Made by a program: the position numbers and the translations under genes
Part shown: positions 7,991 to 16,593 of the stretch, piece by piece
How the letters are laid out: the number at the start of each line of letters is the position of its first letter
How positions within the stretch are numbered: position 1 is the stretch's first letter
NCBI GenBank assembly: GCA_015478665.1
Contig: JADMII010000001.1
Location: 1 to 64,000, forward strand
Direction: 5' to 3'
Source of the DNA: Dehalococcoidia bacterium
GTDB taxonomy: Bacteria; Chloroflexota; Dehalococcoidia; DSTF01; JACRBR01
DNA length: 64,000 nucleotides
Notes under the pieces: model-generated
Databases searched by the model: none
Told to the model about the DNA's origin: nothing
The model's input: only the letters and a program-made list of their open reading frames with translations

Positions 7991-9202
7991 ATGCCTAAGC
8001 TCGCCGACATCGACATCTACAGCCCCGACACGTTTCAGCGGGAGATGCCGCACGCGATGTTCGCGCGCCTGCGCCGGGAGGCGCCGGTGTACCGGCAGGA
8101 AGAGCCGCACGGCGACGGCTTCTGGGCGCTCACCCGGTACGACGACGTCGTCGCGCTCTCGCAGGACTCCGCGACGTTCTCCTCCGAGCGCATGGGGACG
8201 CAGATCGACGATCCGCCGGCGGATGCCATGGCGATGATACGCATGCTGATGCTGAACATGGACGCGCCGCGGCACACGGCCTACCGGAAGATCGTCGCCA
8301 CCGGCTTCACGCCGGCGATCGTGCGGACGCTCGAGCCGCGCATCCGCGGCGCCGCGCGCCAGATCATCGATGCCGTGGCGCCGCTCGGTCGCTGCGACTT
8401 CGTCAGCGGCGTGGCGGCGGAGCTGCCGCTGCAGGTGATCGCGGAGATGCTGGGCGTCCCGCACGAAGACCGTCACCGCGTCTTCGACTGGAGCAACCGT
8501 CTCATCGGCTTCGACGACCCGGAGTTCAGCACGTCCATCGAGGACGGCCAGCGGGCGGCGGCGGAGATGTTCGCCTACGCACAGGGGCTGGCGAGCGAGC
8601 GCAAGCAGCGGCCGCGCGACGACGTGATCAGCGTGCTGATGCGCGCCGAGGTCGACGGCCAGGCGCTGAGCGAGGCGGAGTTCGACGCATTCTTCATCCT
8701 GCTCTCCGTAGCCGGCAACGAGACGACGCGGAACCTCATCTCCGGCGGCATGCTGGCGCTGATCGAGCACCCGGGCGAGCGGCGGCGGCTGATCGCCGAG
8801 CCGTCGCTGATCCGCACCGGCGTCGAGGAGATGCTGCGCTGGGTGACGCCGGTGATCACCTTCCGACGGACGGCGACGCGCAACACGGAGATCCGCGGCC
8901 AGCGCATCGCGGAGGGCGACAAGATCGTCATGTTCTACCCCTCGGCCAACCGCGACGAGGGCATCTTCGAGCATGCGAGCCGGTTCGACGTCGGGCGCGA
9001 CCCCAACCCGCACGTCGCCTTCGGCGGCGGCGGCCGCCACTTCTGCCTCGGCGCCAGCCTGGCGCGGCTGGAGATCCGCATCATGTTCGAAGAGCTGTTG
9101 CGACGGCTGCCGGACATCGAGCTCGACGGCGAGCCGCGGCGGCTGCGCTCGAACTTCATCAACGGCATCAAGTCGCTCCCGGTGCGCTTCACGCCGGCCT
9201 GA
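7991..9202 (+). CDS. Cytochrome P450 (bacterial class I)
   Basis: Protein of 403 residues. The oxygen-binding I-helix reads AGNETTRN, and the heme loop FGGGGRHFCLGASLA places the thiolate ligand at Cys352. The charge-pair helix has EEMLRW. There is no membrane anchor, so it is a soluble P450 needing ferredoxin and reductase partners encoded elsewhere. The sequence resembles P450s acting on sterol side chains, terpenes and alkyl chains (CYP125/142-like groups), but the substrate is inference. It begins 6 bases after the amidohydrolase stop, completing a four-gene operon. A convergent hydrolase gene follows. Confidence 0.93.
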   Translation: MPKLADIDIYSPDTFQREMPHAMFARLRREAPVYRQEEPHGDGFWALTRYDDVVALSQDSATFSSERMGTQIDDPPADAMAMIRMLMLNMDAPRHTAYRKIVATGFTPAIVRTLEPRIRGAARQIIDAVAPLGRCDFVSGVAAELPLQVIAEMLGVPHEDRHRVFDWSNRLIGFDDPEFSTSIEDGQRAAAEMFAYAQGLASERKQRPRDDVISVLMRAEVDGQALSEAEFDAFFILLSVAGNETTRNLISGGMLALIEHPGERRRLIAEPSLIRTGVEEMLRWVTPVITFRRTATRNTEIRGQRIAEGDKIVMFYPSANRDEGIFEHASRFDVGRDPNPHVAFGGGGRHFCLGASLARLEIRIMFEELLRRLPDIELDGEPRRLRSNFINGIKSLPVRFTPA

Positions 9203-9256
9203 CGCCGCGATCCGCCGGAACGCCGCTCCAGGGCAGACCTGCGACCTGCGACCGGT

Positions 9257-10195
9257 CTACGCCAGGCAGCGGAGCGGCCGGCCGCCGTTACAGGCAACCA
9301 TATCGGCGACCGCCTGCCGCGAGAGCGGCGTGCCGCGGGGCTCGCCGCGCAGCTCGCTGTAGGCGCGATGCAGGTTCGCCGCCAGCCGCTCGCCGTCGAG
9401 CCAGCCGGCGAAGCGCCCGAGGTCGAGCGAGCGCGCCACCTCGAGCGGCGGCGCTTCAGCCGCCAGCCCGCGGCGCGCCGCATCGAGCACGAGCCGGAGG
9501 TACTCGCCGAGGTCGTCGAGCACCGCCGGCCCACACACCGCGCCATGCCCCGGCACGATCGTCTCCGCGCCGAGCGCGCGGAGGACGTCGAGCGCTTCCA
9601 GCCAGCCGCCGATCGAGCCGGCGAGCGCGAACGGCGCGCCGCCGTGGAAGACGACATCGCCGGCGAAGAGCAACCTGCGCTGCGGCAGCCAGGCGACGAT
9701 GTCGTTCGTCGTGTGCGCCGGCCCGACGAAGATCAGCTGCAGCTCGACGTCATCGACCCGGAGGCGGAGGCGGTCCGAGAACGTCACGCCCGGGGGCGCG
9801 ATGTCGATGCGCCCCCAGTCGACGCCGGGAAAGGCCCGCTGCGCGCTCAGCCCTTCGGCGATGATCGCCTCCCGGCAGCGTTCATGGCCGATGATCGTCG
9901 CCTGCGGCAGGAAGAGGTAATTGCCGAAGGTGTGGTCGCCGTGGTGATGCGTGTTGACGAGCGTCGTCACTGGCCGCGCGCCGGCCTGCGCGCGCAGGGC
10001 GTCGAGCAGCGCGCGCGTCCGCCGCTCGGTGAAGCAGGCATCGACCGCCAGCACGGCGTCGCCGCCGACGATGAAGCCGGTGTTGTTCAGGCCCCAGCTG
10101 CCATCGGGTTGCAGGTAGGCGAAGACGCCGTCGCTGACCTCTTCGACGCGCGGCGGCGGCAGGCCGGCGCCGTGCTGTGCGTGTGTCGATGTCAT
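9257..10195 (-). CDS. Metallo-beta-lactamase-fold hydrolase
   Basis: Protein of 312 residues. The start is ATG 10195, preceded on the minus strand by a strong GGAGGAGGG; earlier starts are rejected. The metal motif is NTHHHGDHTFGN (HxHxDH), followed by VGPAHTTNDIV, FAGDVVFHGG and ETIVPGHGAVCG, the remaining metal ligands. It groups with the quinoprotein-relay/SoxH-like and cyclase-like lactamase-fold hydrolases. No signal peptide, so cytoplasmic. It converges on the P450 gene and may hydrolyse a thioester or lactone in the same pathway, though nothing in the sequence shows that. Confidence 0.88.
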   Translation of the reverse strand: MTSTHAQHGAGLPPPRVEEVSDGVFAYLQPDGSWGLNNTGFIVGGDAVLAVDACFTERRTRALLDALRAQAGARPVTTLVNTHHHGDHTFGNYLFLPQATIIGHERCREAIIAEGLSAQRAFPGVDWGRIDIAPPGVTFSDRLRLRVDDVELQLIFVGPAHTTNDIVAWLPQRRLLFAGDVVFHGGAPFALAGSIGGWLEALDVLRALGAETIVPGHGAVCGPAVLDDLGEYLRLVLDAARRGLAAEAPPLEVARSLDLGRFAGWLDGERLAANLHRAYSELRGEPRGTPLSRQAVADMVACNGGRPLRCLA

Positions 10196-10373
10196 GGCGT
10201 CCCTCCTCCGCGGCCCGCGGTGGCGTGAGCATCGTAACAGCCGCGGCCGCAGCGGGAGGGCGAGCGCGCGATGTCTGGCGTATCGCCGCACAGCTCGACA
10301 CGCATCGCAGGAGCTTGACAGCGCCGGTTGCGGTGAGCGAATGTGTGATCCCCGCGAGCGAAGGGAGACTGGG

Positions 10374-11015
10374 ATGACACCGTACGGCGCCACCTTCGAC
10401 ATCGACCCGCAGGAGAGCTACGACAAGACCCAGGTGGCGATTCGCATCGTCATCCTGATCGTCCTCTCGATCATCGCCGGCGCGGTTGGCTGGATCTTCG
10501 GCCTCGCGTATCTGATCGTGCCGGTAGTGGCCGCCGTGATGATCTCGCAGAAGGGCGCGGCCAGCTACTTCGCCGAGTCCGACCGCAACATGAAAACGTG
10601 GCTGCGCATGCTGATCGGCTTCTACGCCTACCTCGGCATGCTCACCGACAAGCTGCCGGGCGCCGACGGCGACTCGCCCGCGCGCGTCCAGGTGACGCCG
10701 TCCGGTGAGCCGACGGCCGGCGCCGTATTGCTGCGCATCATCCTTGCGATCCCGCACGCGATCGTGCTCGGGCTGCTCGGCATCGTCGCCGGCATCTTCG
10801 TGCTCGTCGCGGCGATTATGGTGCTGCTCAACGGCACCAATTCGGAAGGCATCTTCAGCTTCCTGCGAGGCTACGCGCGCTGGAACGCCCGCATGTATGC
10901 CTACCTCGCCGGCTTCGTGCAGGAGTACCCGCCGTTCGCCCTCGACACGGGCAGCGATGCCGCGACGCCGCCCGCCGCCGCCGAGCCGACGAGCGGCCGC
11001 GAGCCCAGCAGCTGA
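10374..11015 (+). CDS. DUF4389 integral membrane protein
   Basis: Protein of 213 residues with AAGGGAGAC before ATG 10374. Two clusters of membrane helices (about 23-65, folded as two segments, and about 115-155) flank a loop containing AESDRNMKTWLRML and GFYAYLGMLTDKLP, features of DUF4389 proteins. The family has no assigned biochemical role. The tail is Pro/Ala-rich. A TTGACA at 10315-10320 may belong to its promoter, but no good -10 follows. Confidence 0.75.
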   Translation: MTPYGATFDIDPQESYDKTQVAIRIVILIVLSIIAGAVGWIFGLAYLIVPVVAAVMISQKGAASYFAESDRNMKTWLRMLIGFYAYLGMLTDKLPGADGDSPARVQVTPSGEPTAGAVLLRIILAIPHAIVLGLLGIVAGIFVLVAAIMVLLNGTNSEGIFSFLRGYARWNARMYAYLAGFVQEYPPFALDTGSDAATPPAAAEPTSGREPSS

Positions 11016-11147
11016 TCGCACCGCAAGCGGATGGCCGTCCGCGGCGTTCGCGCACGACGGCGCCGCTTCCTCGCGCGACGGCGCGATCTGCGGCATGCTG
11101 CCGGCGGTCCGGCGCGGGGCGGCGGCTGCTTGCGATGCGGAGGCGTG

Positions 11148-11720
11148 ATGTCCGAGATCTTCGTCGATTCGCTGCGCAATCGCATCCGCGCGCTGAACGC
11201 GCTCTGGCAGCGCGCAGTCGCCGACCTGACGCTGGGGCAGGTGAACCACCACGAGCGCGCCGGCGTGCTCCCGCTCGCGTTCAGCCTCAGCCACTACATC
11301 CGCAGCCAGGATCAGTCGGTGAGCGGCCCGTTCCTGCGGGCGCCGATGCTCTGGAGCAGCGGCGGCTGGGCGGCGCGAGTCGGCGTCAACGTCGACCAGC
11401 TCGGCCGCGAGGAGACGGTCGCGGAGATGGAGCAGTTGCGGTTCCAGGACGTCGACGCATGGCGCGCGTACCAGTCGGCCGTGCTCGCGCGCACCGACGC
11501 GGTGCTCGACGGCCTGACGGCGGCGGTGCTGGCCGAGGTGCTGCTGCCGCAGCTGCCGCCGAACATGCTGCAGACGTTCTGCGCGATGGTGATCGGGCCG
11601 TCGGCGCCGCTGCGCAAGCTGGAGGTGCTGGAGTGCTTCGTCTACCAGCACGGCCTGCGGCACATGGGCGAGGTCGAGCACGGCCGCGCGCTCGTCGGCC
11701 TCGGCGGCATGACGAGCTGA
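11148..11720 (+). CDS. DinB-like four-helix protein
   Basis: Protein of 190 residues, with GGAGG just before ATG 11148. The N-terminal helix contains ALWQRAVADLTLGQVNHH and a downstream HYIRSQD; a later QHGLRHMGEVE gives the third histidine-bearing helix. This pattern (His residues on separate helices of a four-helix bundle) is that of the DinB/YfiT superfamily, whose members bind a metal and often act as thiol or mycothiol transferases. The function here is not determinable. Confidence 0.68.
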   Translation: MSEIFVDSLRNRIRALNALWQRAVADLTLGQVNHHERAGVLPLAFSLSHYIRSQDQSVSGPFLRAPMLWSSGGWAARVGVNVDQLGREETVAEMEQLRFQDVDAWRAYQSAVLARTDAVLDGLTAAVLAEVLLPQLPPNMLQTFCAMVIGPSAPLRKLEVLECFVYQHGLRHMGEVEHGRALVGLGGMTS

Positions 11721-12095
11721 GCGCGACCGCGCTTGAACTCGCAGATGTCGCAGATGGCCGATCGATGCGACGAGCGCGACATCGCTGTCGTCCTGCGCAA
11801 CGCGAAGGACCCTCTGCCTCCGCCCACCCGGGCGCCGGCGTTCGCGCCCGGCCGCCAGCGCGGCACCCCGGAAGGCGCGTCTCCCGGCATCGAAGACCGT
11901 CCCGCTTGCCGATGATCGTGTCCGGGCTCGCGGTCGCCCACGCGCGCGAGGGCGCCGGCGCTCCAGTTCATCTGGTCGCATCCGCGGCCGATCCACCGCG
12001 TCGGCGATGCCTCGTCGCGGCCGGCAACGCGCACGTCTCACCTCGCGCTCGTCAGCGCCCAGGCCGCCAGGTCGACTCCGTCCGCAGCATGCACC
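11721..12095. other. Gene-poor gap with one hairpin
   Basis: No gene is supported between the DinB-like stop and the M20 peptidase stop. A short hairpin occurs at 11790-11810: GTCCT-GCG, loop CAA, CGC-GA-AGGAC. It lacks a T-run. The flanking GC-rich text looks like the degenerate intergenic sequence seen elsewhere in the window. Confidence 0.5.
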
Positions 12096-13421
12096 TCAGC
12101 TACAGAGCCGGCGCACCGTCTCGAAGAGGATCTGCAGCCCCAGGGCGAGGTTCTCGACACGGATCCGCTCGTTGTGGCCATGCACCGTCATCGCCTCGTC
12201 CTGCTCGAGCAGGATCGGGATGAAGCCGTACGACGTGATGCCGTGGCTGCGGAAGACGCGCGAATCGGTGAAGCCGGCCGAGACGCTGGGCAGCACGAGC
12301 GCCTCCTCGACGTGGTCGTGGACGACCTCCTCGATGATCCCGAACAGCTCCGTCTGGGCGCTCGACGCCGGCGTGCACGAGACGTACACGGTCTCGATCC
12401 GCACCTTCGGGTCGGCGATCACCTCGCGCACCTGCTCGATGAAGGCCTCGGCGTCCTGCCCTGGCAGCAGGCGGCAGTCGAGGGTGGCTTCGGCGATGCC
12501 GGGGATGACGTTGTGCTTCACGCCGGCGCGCGCCGTGGTCGTGCTGATCGTGTTCGTGAGGATCGCCCGGGCGACAAGGTTCGAACCGGCGAGCTCTTCG
12601 AGCGCCGGCTGCGTCGGCTCCGGCAGGATGTTGTGGCGGTAGAGCCGGTCGAAGAAGCCGGCCAGCTCCGGCACGGCCGTCACCGGCCGCGACCACTCCT
12701 GCACGCGGCCGAGCGCGCGCACCAGCCGTTCGAGCGCGTTATCGGGATGCGGCACCGAGCCGTGGCCCGGGCGCCCCTCGGCGACGAGTCGGAGCCAGAG
12801 CGGGCCCTTCTCGCTGATCGAGCAGCTGAACGAGGGCCGCCGCGTGCCGAAGACCTCGGCGTTCCCCCAGCCGCCCTCGTTGATCACGTACTCCGCATCG
12901 AGCAGCTCGGGATGCTCGCGCTCCACCCACTCGATGCCCCACTCGCCGCCCGCCTCCTCGTCGGCGAGCGCCATGTAGACGATGTCGCGCGTCTGCGGCA
13001 GACGATGTCGCTTGATGATCAGCATCGCCATCAGCTCCATGATGCCCATCGACTTCATGTCGATGGCGCCACGGCCGTAGATGACGCCATCGACGACCGT
13101 GCCGCAGAAGGGGTCGAAGTCCCAGTACTGGCGCTCGACGGGCACGACATCGGTGTGATTGAGCAGGATCAGGGGCGGCTTCGAGCCGTCGCCGGAGAGC
13201 GTGGCGACGAGGTTCATGCGGTCGGCGCCGTGCTCGCGGTCGTCGGAGGCATCGTAGAACTGCACGTCGTCGATGCCCTCGCGGCGGAAGATGCCGGCGA
13301 GCCACTCGCAGGCGTCCGCCTCGCGCCCGGGCGGGTTCGACGTATCGATGCGGATGAAGTCGGAGAGGAGTTGCGTCGCCTCGTCGGTGATCGCGTCCCA
13401 GTCGATGCGCAGGTCGGGCAT
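12096..13421 (-). CDS. M20-family metallopeptidase (ArgE/DapE/CPG2-like)
   Basis: Protein of 441 residues from ATG 13421. Metal-site motifs are LLNHTDVVP (first zinc His), YGRGAIDMKSM (bridging Asp) and ADEEAGGEWG (catalytic Glu pair). VINEGGWGN and ITSYGFIPIL follow. The dimerisation lid contains SEKGPLWLRL and GRPGHGS. Family enzymes remove acyl or amino-acid groups from small substrates in the cytoplasm; the M20 subgroup with VHGHNER tail resembles carboxypeptidases and acetylornithine or succinyl-diaminopimelate deacylases. A minus-strand TACAAT (13474-13469) about 48 bases upstream may be its -10 box. Confidence 0.9.
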   Translation of the reverse strand: MPDLRIDWDAITDEATQLLSDFIRIDTSNPPGREADACEWLAGIFRREGIDDVQFYDASDDREHGADRMNLVATLSGDGSKPPLILLNHTDVVPVERQYWDFDPFCGTVVDGVIYGRGAIDMKSMGIMELMAMLIIKRHRLPQTRDIVYMALADEEAGGEWGIEWVEREHPELLDAEYVINEGGWGNAEVFGTRRPSFSCSISEKGPLWLRLVAEGRPGHGSVPHPDNALERLVRALGRVQEWSRPVTAVPELAGFFDRLYRHNILPEPTQPALEELAGSNLVARAILTNTISTTTARAGVKHNVIPGIAEATLDCRLLPGQDAEAFIEQVREVIADPKVRIETVYVSCTPASSAQTELFGIIEEVVHDHVEEALVLPSVSAGFTDSRVFRSHGITSYGFIPILLEQDEAMTVHGHNERIRVENLALGLQILFETVRRLCS

Positions 13422-13595
13422 GGCTGTTCCTGGAGGTCGAGAACCACAGATCGCGACAGGTGGCACAGATTGTATGCGCGCCTGCATCGAGGTGGGAAGC
13501 GGGAGGCGATGGGGGCCAGCGAGCGATGGACCCTGAGAACCGCGGCCGTGTGCGGGCAAGCAGCGCAGGGACGGGATGCTGCCGCGCGCTGGAGC

Positions 13596-14783
13596 TCAGC
13601 TTGCGGGAAGAAGCGCCGCCGCCTCGCGTTCGATGACGCGGTACACCTCCGCCAACGGAATGCCCTTCGCCTCGGCGATGCGCCGGCAGGCCTCGTACTC
13701 CGGCGCGATGCGCGGAGGCTCGCCCGCGAGCCGCTTCACCTTTACCGCCGCCGGCCCAAGGCTCGACTCGAACGCGAATGCCTCGCGCTGCGCCTCGTGC
13801 CGCGCGACGGTGCTGACCCGCACGCCGAGCGTCGAGGTCTCGCGCAGGAGGACCTCGGTGATCGCCTGCTCGCGGTCAGCGCCACAGAGCGCCGAGAGCA
13901 TGACGCCGGGGCGGTTCTTCTTCATCTGGATCGGCTGGAACCAGACGTCCGCGGCGCCGGCCGCGAAGAGCCGCTCCTGCACATAGCCGTAGATCTCCGG
14001 GTTCATGTCGTCGATGTTCGTCTCGACGAGCAGCATCGCCGGCCGCGCCGGCTCGATGGCTTCGCCCAGCCACAGCCGCAGCACGTTCGGCCATCCCTCC
14101 GGGTCGCGGCCGCCGGCGCCGTGCCCGACGGCGCGCAGCCGCATCGCCGGCCGCTCGAAGCGGGCGAGCGTCGCGACGAGCGCGGCGCCCGTCGGCGTCA
14201 CGAGCTCCATCGGCCGGTCGCCGGCGGACGACGCGACCGGCGCCGATGCATCCGCGAGCAGCAGGAGCGTCGCCGGCGCCGGCGCTGGCAGCACGCCGTG
14301 GGCGCCGCGGACGGTGCCGCCGCCGGCGGGCAACGCCGAGCAGGACAGCGCGTCGACGCCGAGTAGCCGCAGGCCGACGACGCCGCCCACGATGTCGATG
14401 ATGGCGTCCAGCGCGCCGACCTCGTGAAACTCGACCTCATCCGGCGTCGTGCCGTGGACGCGCGCTTCGGCATCCGCCAGCCGGCGGAATACCGCCGCCG
14501 CACGATCCCTGTCGGTCGCCGTGAGCGCTGAGCGTTCGATGATGGCGATGATGTCTGGCAGGCGGCGATGCGGCTGTGATGTCTCCGCCAGCTCGACATG
14601 GGCGCGCGTCGCCGCGATGCCGCCGCGCTGCACGCGCTCAGCCCGCAGCGACCAGCCCGGAAGGTCGAGCTTCCGCAACTCGGACCGCAGCGTGTCGGGC
14701 GACAGCCCGGCATCGAGCAGGGCGCCGAGCAGCATGTCGCCGCTGATGCCGGAGAAGCAGTCGAGGTAGGCGAGCGTCGTCAT
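13596..14783 (-). CDS. larC: Nickel-pincer cofactor biosynthesis protein LarC
   Basis: Protein of 395 residues, a full-length single-frame LarC (DUF111). N-terminal LarC1 part: LDCFSGISGDMLLGALLDAG, the hallmark. Middle: VEFHEVGALDAIIDIVG and PTGAALVATL. C-terminal LarC2 part: ETNIDDMNPEIYGYVQERLF and LGVRVS. LarC inserts nickel into the pyridinium-dithiocarboxylate cofactor of lactate racemase-type enzymes. LarA, LarB and LarE are not in this window. There is no Shine-Dalgarno, and TACCAT sits 6 bases before ATG, suggesting a leaderless transcript. Lactobacilli need a frameshift to join LarC1 and LarC2; here none is required. Confidence 0.9.
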   Translation of the reverse strand: MTTLAYLDCFSGISGDMLLGALLDAGLSPDTLRSELRKLDLPGWSLRAERVQRGGIAATRAHVELAETSQPHRRLPDIIAIIERSALTATDRDRAAAVFRRLADAEARVHGTTPDEVEFHEVGALDAIIDIVGGVVGLRLLGVDALSCSALPAGGGTVRGAHGVLPAPAPATLLLLADASAPVASSAGDRPMELVTPTGAALVATLARFERPAMRLRAVGHGAGGRDPEGWPNVLRLWLGEAIEPARPAMLLVETNIDDMNPEIYGYVQERLFAAGAADVWFQPIQMKKNRPGVMLSALCGADREQAITEVLLRETSTLGVRVSTVARHEAQREAFAFESSLGPAAVKVKRLAGEPPRIAPEYEACRRIAEAKGIPLAEVYRVIEREAAALLPAS

Positions 14784-14789
14784 GCCGAT

Positions 14790-14795
14790 ATGGTA
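14790..14795 (-). promoter_or_regulatory. -10-like box of larC
   Basis: TACCAT on the minus strand ends 6 bases before the larC ATG (14783). No Shine-Dalgarno is present, so the transcript would begin at or near the start codon. Confidence 0.35.
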
Positions 14796-14881
14796 GCGGG
14801 CGCGAAGCGTGCGGCGATCGCCATCACGACGCACGCTGGCGCCGGGTTAGCATGCCGGCTCCACGCAGCGGGCATCTTCGT

Positions 14882-16018
14882 CTACCGCATGGGGATCCGA
14901 CCGCTGTCGCTCGCCGTCCGCACGGCGCGGCCCGCAGCGGCTCGCACGAGCGATGCCGCATCCCGCATGGCGGCCGCCAGCGACATGCCGGGGGGAGTCG
15001 CCGCCGCCGCGACGTCGAACATCGACGCCGCTCGCTCGTCTTCGATGCTGCCGGCGACGGCGAGCACAAGCTTGCCCTGCGCCCGCGCCCGCGCCGCCAC
15101 GCCGGCGGCTGTCTTGCCGTACAGGGTCTGGCTGTCGAGGCGCCCTTCGCCGGTGATCACGATGTCCGCGCGCGCGACGCGGGCATCGAGCGCGACAGCA
15201 TCGGCGACGAGCGTGAAGCCCGGCTCGATGCTCGCGCCGAGCAGGTGCAGGCCGGCCGCGAGGCCGCCCGCCGCGCCGCCGCCCTCGAGCGCAAGCAGGT
15301 CGACAGCGCACTGCTCGCGGGTGACGGCGGCGAAGCGCGCGAGAGCAGCGTCGAGCTGCGCGACGTCCGCTGGCGTCGCACCCTTCTGCGGACCGAAGAT
15401 GCGCGCCGCGCCCTCGTCGCCGCACAGCCGGTTCCGCACGTCCGTCGCCACGCGGAGGCGCACGCCGGCCAGCGCCTCGCACGCAACTCCGATATCGATG
15501 CCGACGAGCCGCGCCAGAGACGCGCCGCCCGGCGGCAGTGCCCGGCCCGCCTCGTCGACCAGCCGCGCGCCGAGCGCCTGCAGCGCCCCGGCGCCGCCAT
15601 CGACCGTCGCGCTGCCGCCGACGCCGACGACGATCTCGCGGCAGCCGCGCTCGACGGCGGCGCGCAGCAGCTGGCCGGTGCCGAACGTCGAGGCGACGAG
15701 CGGCGCGCGCTCGTCCGGCGCCAGCAGCACCAGGCCGGAGGCCGCCGCCATCTCGACAGCCGCCAGGCCTTCGGGCAAGACCGCCCACGTCGCGTCGATC
15801 CTGCGCAGCAGCGGGTCGAGCACGGCCGTGGCAACACGCTCGCCGCCGCGGGAGGCAAGCAACGCCTCGACGAGGCCGGCGCCGCCGTCGGACATCGGTG
15901 CGAGCTCGATGGCGGCGGCCGGCGACGCGTCCCGAACGCCGGCGGCGATGGCGGCGGCCGCTTCAGGCGCGGTGAGGCTGCCCTTGAACTCCTGCGGGGC
16001 GATGAGGAAGCGCGGCAT
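14882..16018 (-). CDS. Glycerate kinase (GlxK/GarK family)
   Basis: Protein of 378 residues from ATG 16018. Diagnostic segments: LIAPQEFKGSLTAPEAA at the N-terminus, LAPMSDGGAGLVEAL, VGVGGSATVDGGAGALQALG and the C-terminal DIVITGEGRLDSQTLYGKTAAGVA. This is the glycerate kinase family 1 (GlxK/GarK), phosphorylating D-glycerate, usually at C2, to feed glycolysis. TACGAT lies 6 bases before ATG with no ribosome site, again suggesting leaderless expression. No glyoxylate-pathway gene is adjacent. Confidence 0.93.
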   Translation of the reverse strand: MPRFLIAPQEFKGSLTAPEAAAAIAAGVRDASPAAAIELAPMSDGGAGLVEALLASRGGERVATAVLDPLLRRIDATWAVLPEGLAAVEMAAASGLVLLAPDERAPLVASTFGTGQLLRAAVERGCREIVVGVGGSATVDGGAGALQALGARLVDEAGRALPPGGASLARLVGIDIGVACEALAGVRLRVATDVRNRLCGDEGAARIFGPQKGATPADVAQLDAALARFAAVTREQCAVDLLALEGGGAAGGLAAGLHLLGASIEPGFTLVADAVALDARVARADIVITGEGRLDSQTLYGKTAAGVAARARAQGKLVLAVAGSIEDERAASMFDVAAAATPPGMSLAAAMRDAASLVRAAAGRAVRTASDSGRIPMR

Positions 16019-16067
16019 GAGGGCATCGTAGGCGAAGGGCGGGCAGGCGCGCCCGCCGGAAACTGGC

Positions 16068-16096
16068 TTGACATCGCACATACGTTCTATTAGGCT
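16068..16096 (+). promoter_or_regulatory. Promoter of the 43-residue zinc-ribbon gene
   Basis: TTGACA (16068-16073), 17-base spacer, TAGGCT (16091-16096). The predicted start is near 16103, leaving a leader of about 33 bases that contains GAGGAGGT at 16125-16132. Confidence 0.55.
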
Positions 16097-16135
16097 GGGG
16101 GCAGCCGGCCAGAACACATGTACTGAGGAGGTCAC

Positions 16136-16267
16136 ATGGCTCGCCGTGTCCGCGTTCGTCGCATCGTCCTGCCTCGCGTCGCCTACTGCCCGGAGTGCGG
16201 CGGTCCGCTGATTCATGGCGAGGGCTGCCGCACCTGCCCGCTCTGCGGCTACAGCGCCTGCGGCTAA
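16136..16267 (+). CDS. Tiny zinc-ribbon protein resembling the C-terminal tail of class II ribonucleotide reductase
   Basis: Protein of 43 residues with a strong ribosome site (GAGGAGGT, ending 3 bases before ATG) and its own promoter. The N-terminus is arginine-rich (MARRVRVRRIV). Then follow two cysteine knuckles: C-x2-C in CPECGG, and C-x2-C-x2-C in CRTCPLCGY, ending SACG. The CPECGGPL...GCRTCPLCGYS pattern matches the zinc-binding tail found at the C-terminus of B12-dependent ribonucleotide reductases, here as a free-standing peptide with no reductase gene nearby. It could bind zinc or RNA through its basic arm; function unknown. Confidence 0.75.
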   Translation: MARRVRVRRIVLPRVAYCPECGGPLIHGEGCRTCPLCGYSACG

Positions 16268-16593
16268 ACGGCGGGCGTCTGCTGATCGGTCGCGGTCGCC
16301 TGGCGACCTCTCCGCCACCCCCTCCACGCTGGCAGCGCGGCGTGAAGCTGCAGCGGATGGAGCGCTGGCGCCGGGCGCTCGGCCGCGGCCCGGGGAGACC
16401 CTCCGCAAGGACGAACTGACCGGCGCAGCGCGGCCCGACCTCATCAGCTTCCAGGGCTCCCGCCCCGGAGCTACCTGGAGCGCGCGATCATCAGTTCGGC
16501 AGTGCGGGCGCCTCTCGCCCGCGGCGAGCGCTTGCGGCCGATCGATCGCCGCTGCTGTATCATGCCTGCGCACCCGAGGGAGAGGGCACGCGC
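16268..16593. other. Gap between zinc-ribbon and AmaP-like genes
   Basis: No gene is supported. TTGCGG (16532-16537) and TATCAT (16558-16563) resemble promoter boxes but are 20 bases apart, slightly long. AGGGAGAGGG (16575-16584) is the ribosome site of the next gene. Confidence 0.4.
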
